From Lucinisca nassula (taxonomy: Eukaryota; Mollusca; Bivalvia; Lucinida; Lucinidae): DNA of 64,000 nucleotides. Within the stretch, counting starts at the first letter, position 1. Every line of letters starts with the position of its first letter. The notes under the pieces are model-generated. The model was not told the origin of the DNA. It saw only the letters and a list, made by a program, of their open reading frames with translations, and searched no databases. Shown here one piece after another: positions 54,697-64,000 of this stretch. The stretch covers positions 146,008,082 through 146,072,081 of the forward strand of contig OY757015.1 in NCBI GenBank assembly GCA_963580285.1, given 5' to 3'. A program made the position numbers and the translations under genes.

Positions 54697-55139
54697 TTTA
54701 TTTTGCATGAATGTTCCTTGGGTGGACCTCTTTTAGATTCCTTGAAGAAATTTTGATCCGACAAAAAACATGGCCGCCATGGGCGGGGCTTATTTTCACT
54801 ATTTAACATATAATGTAATGCTAAAAAATCTTCTTCTGCAAAAGTACTTGTGGGATTTCATTGTAATTTGCATGAATTGTCCTTGGGTGGACTGTTGTCA
54901 GATTCCTTGAAAAAAATTTGATCTTACAAAAAAACATGGCCGCCATGGGCGAGGTTTATTTTCACTATATAACATATAGTGTAATGCTGAAAATATTTTC
55001 TGCAAAAGTTCTTGTTTTATTTCATAGTTATTTGGCATGCATGGTCCTTTGGTGGACCTCTGTCAGATTCCTTGAAGAAATTTTGATCCGACTAAAAACA
55101 TGGCTGCAGTGGGCGGGGTTTATTTTCAATGTATAACAT

Positions 55140-55576
55140 GTAGTGTATTGTTAAAAAAGTCTTCTCTTCTTCAAAAGTTCTTGTTTATTTATTTATTTAT
55201 TTATTTATTTAAAAGTACCTTCCTGTATCTGAATTAATCTCCTCCAATTTTGCTGACTATCACATATCTATAGAGGTCCTCCTAAAAATTGTCATTCTAA
55301 AATTCAAAACATCAGAAATTTCACTTGCCCATCACACTGGTGATAGAACTGATGTTTTCAACACAAACTCTATTTATACGACTTGATGTTTCAAAATAAA
55401 TTCAAAATACTGAGGGAGATTGATTTATTAGACCTAATTATACTACAGTGTCAACAGTTCTCCAGATCCCTGAGTGTTAAAATGGCTTAGTTGAACAGGG
55501 AGACATACCGAATCCGACAGAGGAAAGGAAAAAATAAATAAATAAAGAAATAAAAACATAAATCTGTTCATTTTTT
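55140..55576. other. Unannotated stretch inside T7
   Basis: An (ATTT)n tract at 55188-55213, then unique-looking sequence that separates the first T7 array from the second 5' tip. Confidence 0.5.
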
Positions 55577-56411
55577 AGCTCCACTGGCCAAAGACCGGCG
55601 GGTCTTATGTTATATGTTATGGCCCTGTGTCTGTTGTGCGTCTGTGCGGTTGTGCATCCGTGCGTTAACTTTTTTCTTTAAACATTCCTCCTTAACTACT
55701 TGGTCGATTGTAACCAAACTTCACAGGAATGTTTCTCACATAGTCCTCTTCTGAATTCCTTCAAAGAATTTTGTTACATGCAGAACAAAATGGCATCGAA
55801 ACCCAAAAAAAATATTTAAAAATCTTCTCCTCCAAAACCACTCAATGGATTTTATTCTTATTTTGCATGAATGTTCCTTGGGTGGACCTCTGTCAGATTC
55901 CTTGAAGAAATTAGGATCAGACCAAAAACATTGCCACCATGGCCATGCCCCACATGACTGCCATGGCCATGCCCCTTGGCTCATTAGCTTTCAAAGACTT
56001 ATATTGGGAAAAGTTTTAAAAACCTTCTCCTCCAAAACCGCTCAACTTAATGGATTTCATTCTTACTTTGCATGAATGTTCCTTGGGTGGACCTCTGTCA
56101 GATTCCTTGAAGCAATTTTGATCAGACAAAAAACATGGCCGCCATGGACACGCCCATTGGCTAATTAGCTTCCATAGACTCATAAAGGGATCTTTTTTTT
56201 TTTTAATCTTCTCCAAAACTGCAAAATGGATTTCGTTCTTAATTTTCATGAATGTTCCTTGTGTCTACCATTGTCAGATTCATTGAAGATATTTGGATCA
56301 GACAAAAAATATGGCCGCCATGGCCACCACCTTTGGCTCATTAGCTTCCATAGACGAATAAACGGAAAAACTTCTTCTCTGAAACCATAAAGCCTAAAGC
56401 TAAGACATTTA

Positions 56412-56589
56412 CAGTAAAACCTGTCTTAGTGGCCACCTCTATTAAGCAAGCAACCTGTCTTAAGCAAGCAGGCATTCAGTTCCCAAGAAATGCAGATGTG
56501 TTAAATTTCACCTGTATTAAGCAAGAACCTGTCTTAAGCAAGCATATTTTGACTATCCCTTAGGCATTTGCTTAATACACGTTGAACTG
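56412..56589 (+). mobile_element. TA-flanked pogo-like MITE
   Basis: CAGTAAAACCTG at the left and a GTTGAACTG right end, with TA outside both. The inner phrase TTAAGCAAGCA is repeated and also appears near 26455. Confidence 0.65.
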
Positions 56590-57151
56590 TAGTATGTAGC
56601 AAAGTTATGTGGTCACCTACTAAGTCCTGCGAACTATGACTCTTGAGTCCAAATTGGCAACGCCCCGGTGCTTAGTAGCTCCCATAGACTAATAATGACA
56701 AAATCTTGAAACTTTTCTCCTCTGAAACCATAAGGCCAAGAGCTTAGTATGTAGCAACTTGAAGTATTCAACTGCATAAATCCTGCCAACTATGCCCCTG
56801 GGGTCCAAATTGGCCACACCCTGAGGCCCATAAGCTCCCATAGACTTATACTGGGAAAATCTGACAAAAATCTTCTCTGAAACCATCAGTGCCCAGAGCT
56901 TAGATATTAAGTATGCAGCAACGTCAAGTGGGGTAAAAAATTGGTCACGCCCAGAGGCATATTAGTTCCCATAGACTTATAATAGGGAAAACTTAAAAAA
57001 AGTCTTCTTCTCTGAAACCATAAGGCTCAGAGCTTTAGATATTTAGAACGGAGCAATGCCAAATGGTCACTCACATAAATCCTGCCAACCATGACTCTGG
57101 GGTCCAAAAAATATAGAATGGACATTCCTTGGGTGGATCACTTGTTTCTTT

Positions 57152-57373
57152 TTTACCCATTGCATGCGGGGAAAACCCTAAATGGGTACCTTGGCAAACA
57201 GTGCTGGCCCAGGTCAGACCCCACAGAACACCATGTCTGATCAGGGCCTGCACTATTTGCTAACAGAATTTTCCATCAAAAATAGAAAAAAATAGGCCTG
57301 ACACCCCTTATATGACAAATGGACTGGTCCAACATATAGCAATAGAAGAGTCCACTAGTATACAATTGGTTAA
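57152..57373 (-). mobile_element. Family C MITE
   Basis: TTTTACCCATTGCATGCGGG to ATACAATTGGTTAA. The central hairpin has CAGTGCTGGCCCAGGTCAG with a degraded apex. Confidence 0.7.
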
Positions 57374-57442
57374 TGTAATAAATATGACAATTGTCTGAAG
57401 TTAGCCGGTGGAGCGACAGGCCCTCTTGGGCCTCTTGTTTGA

Positions 57443-58547
57443 ATATGCATAATCTTGGTAAGAGCCTGTTCTGTTTGTTTGGGGCATATACACAGTCTTG
57501 GCAAGAGCCTGGTTTGTTTGTTCTGTGCATATGCATAGTCTTGGAAGGAGCGTTTTCTGTTTGTTTTGTGCATATGCACAGTCTTGGAAAGGGCCTGTTC
57601 TGTTTGTTTTGTGCATATGCACAGTCTTGGCAAGAGCCTGTTCTGCTTGTTTTGTAAATATGCACAGTCTTGGCAATAGCCTGTTCTGTTTGTCTTGTGC
57701 ATATGCACAGTCTTGGCAAGAGCCTTTTCTGTTTGTTTGTGCATATGCACAGTCTTGGCAAGAGCGTGTTCTGTTTGTTTTGTGCATATGCACAGTCTTG
57801 GCAAGAGCCTGTTCTGTTTATTTTGTGCATATGCACAGTCTTGGCAAGAGGCTGTTCTGTTTATTTTGTGCATATGCACAGTCTTGGTAAGAACCTGTTC
57901 TGTTTGTTTTGTGTGTATAGACTATCTTTGCAAGAGCCTGTTCTGTTTGTTTTGTGCATACAGTCAGTCTTGGCAAGGGCCTGTTCTGTTTGTTTTGTGC
58001 CAGGAGTGGGAGGAGTATCCCCATGGGCAGGTCGCCCAGCCCCCAGCAGAGACCAAGTACACCTATGTAAGTACATTGAACCAAAGTCAAGTGTAATGTT
58101 TTGTTGTATATTTACAAACAGAACAGTTTATGCACAGTCTTGGCAAGAACCTGTTCTGTTTGTTTTGTGCATATGCACAGTCTTGGTAAGAGCCTGTTCT
58201 GTTTGTTTTATGCATATAGACAGTCTTGGCAAGAGCCTGTTCTGTTTGTTTTGTGCATATGCACAGTCTTGGCAAGAGCCTGTTCAGTTTGTTATGTGCA
58301 TATACACAGTCTTGGCAAGAGCATGTTCTGTTTATTTTGTGCATATTCAGTCTTTGCAAGAGCCTGTTCTGTTTGTTTGTGCATATGCACAGTCTTGGCA
58401 AGAGCCTGTTTTTTTATTTTGTGCATATGTACAGTGTTGATAAGAGCCTGTTCTGTTTGTTTTGTGCATATGAACAGCCTTGGCAAGAACCTGTTCTGTT
58501 CGTTTTGTGCATATGCACGGTCTTGGCAAGAGCCTGTTCTGTTTATT
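57443..58547 (+). repeat. 43-bp minisatellite, about 22 units
   Basis: The unit reads GCATATGCACAGTCTTGGCA then AGAGCCTGTTCTGTTTGTTT. No unit carries a stop in most frames, and 43 is not a multiple of 3, so long frames of up to 256 codons arise on both strands with the themes HMHSLGKSLFCLF and CICTVLARACSVC. These are not genes: the frames are equally open on both strands and follow the repeat. The array is interrupted at 58001-58121 by a copy of exon K. Confidence 0.9.
58001..58121 (+). pseudogene. Duplicated 3' half of exon K with its donor
   Basis: 58002-58066 matches 50720-50784 with three differences, and 58067-58121 matches the start of the following intron with about four. The donor (CTAT|GTAAGT) is intact and the frame stays open (SGRSIPMGRSPSPQQ). 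It has no acceptor or 5' half and is flanked on both sides by the 43-bp minisatellite. Most likely a pseudo-exon created by a local duplication; use as an alternative exon is not excluded. Confidence 0.8.
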
Positions 58548-61298
58548 AGCTCACCTGAGCCGAAGGCTCATGTGAGGTATTAGTATACCACGAGCCGGCG
58601 TCCGTCATCCACACTTTCAACGAAGTATATCTCTGGAACCAGTGGGCTGGCCTTGATCAAATTTCATATGAACCATCATCAGGTAGGGGGAAAGGCTGTA
58701 TTAGGTTTTCGTGCAGATCGGATGAGAACTCTGGTTGCCACAGCAACAAAGAGCTCCCATAGGCTTAACATAGGAAAAAGCTTGTCATCACTCTAGCTCC
58801 GTCAATTTTTTTCTGATCGACTTCATTCTTGCAGATAACGAGGACAGGCATGAAATCTTGATCAAGTTCGATTTTGGGCTGAATCGGATTATTCACTCAG
58901 GAGTTACGTGCCCTTGAGCGTTGAAAAAATTGATTTTTGACTTAACATGGGGAGAATGTTGTCATCACCGTAGCTGCTTCAATTATTTTCAGATTGGCTT
59001 TATTCTTGCAGATAACCAGCACAGCCATGAAATCTCGGTCAAGTTCGATAACTGGCAGAATCGGATCATTCACTTAGGAGTTACCTGCCCTTGTGTGTTT
59101 TTGCATTAGGGTTAATGGGAATTTCAAAAATGTATATCTTAAAGACTACTTGGCCAACTTTGACCAAATTTCATGTGTCGCATTATTGGGCAAGTGGAAA
59201 GGCTTCATTAGGTTTTCAGGCAGATCTGAGTGGAACTGTGGTTGCCATGGCAACATCTAGCTCCCATAGACTTCACATAGGAAAAAGCTTGTCATCACTC
59301 TAGCTCCGTCAATTTTTTTCTGATCGACTTCATTCTTGCAGATAACCAGAACAGGCATAAAATCTCGGTCAAGTTCGATTTTGGGCCGAATCAGATAATT
59401 CACTCAAGAGTTACGTCCCCTTGAGCGCCCGAAAAATTGCCTATCGACTTAACATGGGGAAAATGTTGTCATCACTGTAGCTGCTTCAATTTTGTTCGGA
59501 TTGGCTTCATTCTTACAGAGTACCAGCACAGCCATGAAATCTCGGTCAAGTTCGATAATTGGCAGAATCGGATCATACACTTAGGAGTTACCTGCCCTTG
59601 TGCATTTTTGCATAAGGGTTAATGTGAATTTCAAAAATGTATATCTTGAAGACTACTTGGCCGACTTTGATCAAATTTCATGTGTAACATTATTGGGCAA
59701 GTGGAAAGACTGCATAAGGTTTTCATGCAGATCTGAGTGGAACTCTGGTTACCATGGCAACATATAGCTCCCATAGACTTAACATAGGAAAAAGCTTGTC
59801 ATCACTCTAGCTCCATCAATTTTTTTCTGATCGACTTCATTCTTGCAGATAATAAGGAGAGGCATAAAATCTCGGTTAAGTTGTATTTTGGGCAGAATCG
59901 GAATATTGACCTTGGAGTTACGTGAACTTGAGCGACAAAAAATTTGCCCATAGACTTAACATAGGGAAAATGTTGTGACTACGATAGCGACTTGAATTTT
60001 TTTCAGATCAGCTTCAAACTTGCAGGTAACGAGGACAGCCATAAAATCACGGTTAAGTTCGATTTTGGGCGGAATCGGATTATTTGCCTTGGAGTTACCT
60101 GCCCTTGAGCATAAAAAAATACGTTGTGACCACGATAGCAACTTTATTTTTATTCAGATCAGCTTCAAACCTTCAGGTAACGAGGACAGGCATAAAATCC
60201 CGGTTAAGTTCGATTTTATGCCGAATCGGAATATTGACCTCGGAGTTACGTGACCTTGAGCGACAAAAAATTTGCCCATAGACTTAACATAGGGAAAATG
60301 TTGTGACTACGATAGCGACCTGAATTTTTTTCAGATCAGCTTCAAACTTGCAGGTAACGAGGACAGACATAAAATCTCGGTTAAGTTAGATTTTGGGCCG
60401 AATCGGATTATTTGCCTTGGAGTTACCTGCCCTTGAGCATAAAAAAATACGTTGTGACCACGATAGCAACTTTATTTTTATTCAGATCAGCTTCAAACTT
60501 GCAGGTAACAAGGACAGGCATGAAATCTCAGTTAAGTTCGAATCGGAATATTGACCTCAGAGTTACATGACCTTGAGCGACAAAAAATTTGCCCATAGAC
60601 TTTACATAGGGAAAATGTTGTGACTACGATAGCGACTTGAATTTTTTTCAGATCAGCTTCAAACTTGCAGGTAACGAGGACAGACATAAAATCTCGGTTA
60701 AGTTCAATTTTGGGCCGAAACGAATTATTTGCCTTGGAGTTACCTGCCCTTGAGCTTAAAAAAATACGTTTTGACCACGATAGCAACTTTATTTTTATTC
60801 ATATCAGCTTCAAACTTGCAGGTAACGAGGACAGGCATAAAATCTCGGTTAAGTTCAATTTTGGGCCGAATCGGAATATTGACCTCGGAGTTACGTGAAC
60901 TTGAGCGACAAAAAATTTGCCCATAGACTTAATTAGGGAAAATGTTGCGACTACGATAGCGACTTGAATTTTTTTCAGATCAGCTTCAAACTTGCAGGTA
61001 ACGAGGACAGACATAAAATCTCGGTTAAGTTCGATTTTGGGCCGAATCGGATTATTTGCCTTGGAGTTACCTGCCCTTGAGCATAAAAAAATACGTTGTG
61101 ACCACGATAGCAACTTTATTTTTATTCAGATCAGCTTCAAACTTGCAGGTCACGAGGACAGGCATAAAATCTCGGTTAAGTTCGATTTTGGGCCGAATCG
61201 GAATATTGACCTCGAAGTTACGTGACCTTGAGAGACAAAAAAATTTGCCCATAGACTTAATGTAGGGAAAATGTTGTGACAGAAATAGTGACTTGAAT
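58548..61298 (+). mobile_element. Helentron-like array element T9, 5' part
   Basis: The 5' hairpin is AGCTCACCTGAGCC/GGCTCATGTGAG (58548-58577), then TATTAGTATACC and GCGTCCGTC. The first units have CTCTGGAACCAGTGGGCTGG. A long array of ~163-bp subunits follows, with AAATCTCGGTCAAGTTCGAT and GGAGTTACCTGCCCTTGAGC. From about 59960 to 61260, two subunits form a ~327-bp higher-order repeat. Confidence 0.75.
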
Positions 61299-61301
61299 TT
61301 T

Positions 61302-61904
61302 TAGATCACCTGAGCCAAAGGCTCCAGTGAGCTGATAGTATACCAAGGCTCCGGAGTCCGTCGTCTGTCGTCCGTCCATCCGTCGTCCACACTTTCAATG
61401 AAGCATATCTCAGAAGGCAGTCCACCAATCTTGTTTAAATTTTATGTGTAGCACCATTGGGCAAGGGGAAAGGCTGCATTAGGTTTTGGAGCTAGTCTGG
61501 TTTATTTGTTCCTTCATTCTTCTTTCTCTCCATATAGAGATAATGGACCAATGTTAAATTTTTAATCAAAGATTTCTCAGGAACTATAAAAGCTAGAAGC
61601 ATCAAATTTGATATTCAATAGAATAATGATGACTTATTTTGTGTAAGAGACATTGGGCTTTCTCAGCTTATTTGTTCATCTGTTCTTTCATTCTTCTTTC
61701 TCTCCATTTTGACCAATGTTAAATTTTCGTCAAAGATTTCTCAGGAACTATAGAAGCTAGAAGTCTCAAACTTGGAATGCAATGACTTATATCCTGTAAG
61801 GGCCAATGGGCTGGATTCTATTAGCAGATTTAGTAGTCAAGTCTGTGAATTGTTAAAACTTAAGTTCCTCAGGTGAGCGGTTTAGGCTCATTGAGCCTCT
61901 TGTT
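61302..61904 (+). mobile_element. Complete small Helentron-like element, nested
   Basis: The tip AGATCACCTGAGCC faces GGCTCCAGTGAGCT, then a GTCCGTCGTCTGTCG tract. Two units have TCTCAGGAACTATAAAAGC. The 3' end has CTCAGGTGAGC (61868-61878, inverted tip), the hairpin GGCTCA-T-TGAGCC (61885-61897) and CTTGTT (61899-61904). Confidence 0.82.
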
Positions 61905-62760
61905 TTATGCAGAGTTATGGCCCCTGAAAGGGCACAAATTGCCTACTTTGGTCTTATCTGCACAATAGCCGTTTCATTTATGATTTGATTTTAACCAAAC
62001 TTGCACACAACATAAACCACCATAGATATTGGTTCCTTTTTTCAAGTTTGAATATGGGTCATGTCCGGTCAAAAATGAGGTCAGTAGGTCAAATCATAAA
62101 AAAACCCTTGTGAACACTCTAGAGGCCACATTTTAAGTCCAATCATCATGAAACTTACTCAGAATGATTGGCTTGATGAAATCTTGGCCAACTTTGAATA
62201 TGGGTCATATTAGGTCAAAAAGTAGGTCAGTAGGTAAAAAAAAATGGAAAAAACTTTGAACACTCTAGTAGCCACTTTTTCAGACTAAACTTCATGAAAC
62301 TTGCTCAAAACGATCACCTTGACAAAATCTCAGTCATGTTTGAATATGGGTCATGTCCGGTCAAAAATTAGGTCATAGGAAACATCATGAAACTTGCTCA
62401 GAATGATTGCCTTGATGAAATCTGGGTCAAGTTCGAAAAAGGGTCCAGTCAAACAGTAGGTCAAATCATGGAAAACTCTTGTGAACACTGTAGCAGCCAC
62501 ATTTTGAGCCTGAACATCATGAAACTTGCTCCTAATAATCATCTTTACAAAATCTCAATCAAGTTCAAATATGGGTCATGTCTGGTCAAAAATGAGGTCA
62601 GTAGGTCAGGTCAAAGAAAAATCTTGTGAACACTCTAGATGCCACATTTAAAGTGCAATCTTCATTACACTTGCTCAGAATGATGCCTCTATGAAGTCTT
62701 GGTCAGCCAGATCCCATCATGGGTACCAGAGTTATGGCTCCTGAAAAGGCAAAAATTTCC
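61905..62760 (+). repeat. Tandem array, ~150-bp unit
   Basis: About five diverged units with TTGAATATGGGTCATGTCC, TTGTGAACACTCTAG and CATCATGAAACTTGCTCAG. It is probably the continuation of an element whose ends are not clear. Confidence 0.7.
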
Positions 62761-63278
62761 TATTTTGGTATTGTCTTGATCTTTGTTTTACTTCTGCTTT
62801 GTTGACAAGGTTGGTTGGTAAATCCCGGTGGTGGGAATTCCCACTGATATTTACCAGTAATTACCATCCTGGGAAATACTCCAAAATTCAGCAAAAGTGG
62901 GAAATACTGGGAAATATGATTTTGTATAGTTATTTCATAGAAAAACCCTATTAATATTTGTGTAATTTAATTGAAATAATGAACAGTTAGCTATTTTGCA
63001 ATATGCCGGTATATGTCATAAGTCTGCTTTTACTCAACCAAACACAGGCATAAATATAAAGTGATCTGTTGTTATGTAGGGTGCAGAGAGTTATTTAAAA
63101 TCACTCATATGCTTAAGAAGATAAAATACTATAATGATAACAATATTTGGGACAGACATGCCTGGGCAAATGGTGCAGACCCAGATCAGAATCACTTAGC
63201 TTTTTTAATAGAGTTTGCCATTCGAACTACATGTTTTGTATGCTTTAGTGTAACACTAAACCACACGATTCAATTTTT
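62761..63278. other. Unannotated stretch
   Basis: Contains a cluster of GGGAAATACT-like short repeats (62860-62920) and a family E-like fragment near 63150-63200 (GGGACAGACATGCCTGGGC, TGGTGCAGACCCAGATCAG). Confidence 0.45.
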
Positions 63279-64000
63279 AGCTCACCTGTTACGTAGTGAC
63301 GAGGTGAGCTTTTGGGATCACTTTGTGTCCGTCTTGCGTGCGTGCTTGCATGCATCTGTCCGTCCGTGCATAAAAAATTTCTTCAAACAACATCTCCTAA
63401 ACCAGTGATAGGATTTTAACCAAACTTCACAGGAATGATCCTTAGGTGGTCCGCTTTCAAAGTTGTTCAAATGGTTCCAGTCCATTGCACATCTAGGTCA
63501 CAGGAGCTAAAAATAGATTTTTTTACTGAAAACTTCAAAAATCTTCTACTCTGAAACCGCAGGGTCCAGGTCCTTGATATTTGGTATGAAGCTTCATCTA
63601 GTGGACTTCTACCAAGATTGTTCAGATTATAGCCCTGGGGCCAAAAATGCCCCCGAGCCTGGCCCACCAGTTTTACATAGACTTATATAGGGAAAACCTT
63701 TAAAAATCTTCTTATCTGAAACTAGAGGGCCCAGGTCTTTGATATTTGGTATGAAGCTTCATCTAGTGGACCTCTACCAAGATTGTTCAAAATATAGTCC
63801 TGGGGCCAAAAATGCCCATATGCCGGGGCCCACTGGTTTCACATAGGCATATACAGAAAAACCTTTAAAAATCTTCTTGTCTGAAACCAGAAGGCCCAGA
63901 TCTTTGATATTTGGTATGAAGCTTCATCTAGTGGACCTCTTCCAAGATTGTTCAAATTATAGCCCTGGGGCAAAAAATGTCCCCGTGTCGGGGACCACCA
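63279..64000 (+). mobile_element. Helentron-like array element T10, runs off the window
   Basis: The perfect 5' hairpin is AGCTCACCT facing AGGTGAGCT (63279-63310), then a GCGTGCGTGC/GTCCGTCC tract. About 3 units of roughly 180 bp follow, with CTGAAACCGCAGGGTCCAGG and TTGATATTTGGTATGAAGC. The 3' end is not included. Confidence 0.78.

Larger units (their letters stand above)
50904..57440 (+). mobile_element. Composite Helentron-like region T7
   Basis: The 5' tips AGCTCCACTGGCC occur at 50904 and again at 55577, each followed by a GTGCGTCCGTGC-type tract. Units contain CTTCTCCTCCTAAACTACT, TTGCATGAATGTTCCTTGGG and ACATGGCCGCCATGGGCG. The 3' end has CCGGTGGAGC (about 57405-57414, inverted tip), the hairpin GGCCC-TCTT-GGGCC (57419-57432) and CTTGTT. 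Two 5' ends and one 3' end indicate at least two overlapping or nested elements. T8 (52391-54696) sits inside. A pogo-like MITE and a family C MITE are also nested. Confidence 0.75.

Noticed and set aside
57276..58583. Several long open frames on both strands, up to 256 codons, with a Cys-rich repeating protein
   Set aside because: They are translations of the 43-bp minisatellite; frames are equally open on both strands and shift with each unit.
59956..61265. Repeated 60-100-codon frames on both strands
   Set aside because: They follow the ~327-bp repeat of T9 exactly and show no protein-like conservation.
1..64000. Search for retrotransposon reverse transcriptase, viral remnants, CRISPR arrays or operon-like gene groups
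   Set aside because: No such protein motif or array was seen in any frame; the window is eukaryotic intron and repeat DNA.

Overview
This window looks like non-coding-rich DNA from a bivalve mollusc, most likely a heterodont clam or mussel; that is an inference. It is AT-rich and has one long-intron gene. It is packed with short inverted-repeat transposons, tRNA-derived SINEs, and tandem arrays of the GACCTTGACCT type that are common in bivalves. I see no prokaryotic gene organisation, rRNA, CRISPR array or intact virus.

Host gene. Eleven putative exons of one + strand gene lie between 1450 and 50784: A 1450-1534, B 7714-8145, C 24857-25129, D 25890-26079, E 27934-28053, F 38624-38770, G 42400-42474, H 45000-45261, I 46346-46466, J 47880-47967, K 50640(or 50636)-50784. 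Each has AG/GT borders. From B to I the intron phases are consistent (0,0,1,1,1,1,2,0). A, J and K are less certain. The roughly 640-residue product is Ser/Lys/Arg-rich and largely disordered, with short helical stretches. I do not recognise the family. Neither end of the gene is in the window. The 3' half of exon K occurs again at 58001-58066.

Mobile DNA. (1) A complete but broken piggyBac element (3588-6483) with perfect 15-bp terminal repeats and TTAA duplications sits in a ~171-bp satellite. Its minus-strand transposase has one premature stop and one frameshift. (2) About 20 copies of a ~210-bp TTAA-flanked MITE (family A) and about 12 of a second (family C), plus families B, D and E, all share one long central hairpin. 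(3) Foldback families F (TA-flanked), G and K share a second central hairpin. (4) A Harbinger-like element with 35-bp inverted repeats (16185-17401), a pogo-like TA element (36721-37788), a hAT-like element (45724-46103) and other small elements. (5) SINEs of at least four kinds, two of them with clear target-site duplications.

Helentron-like elements. Many tandem arrays (19907-21186, 23611-24655, 27309-27930, 50223-50526, 50904-57440, 52391-54696, 58548 onward, 61302-61904, 63279 to the end) start with a hairpin followed by a GTCC-type microsatellite. Where complete, they end with an inverted copy of the 5' tip, a second hairpin and CTAGTT or CTTGTT. This matches non-autonomous Helitron2/Helentron elements that carry tandem repeats.

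Region by region: 1-7.7 kb, MITEs, satellite, piggyBac and exons A-B; 8-24 kb, a long intron B with MITEs, SINEs, the Harbinger-like element and two array elements; 25-48 kb, exons C-J separated by MITE-rich introns; 46.5-50 kb, a 41-43-bp intronic minisatellite; 50-64 kb, exon K followed almost entirely by nested Helentron-like arrays and a 43-bp minisatellite.
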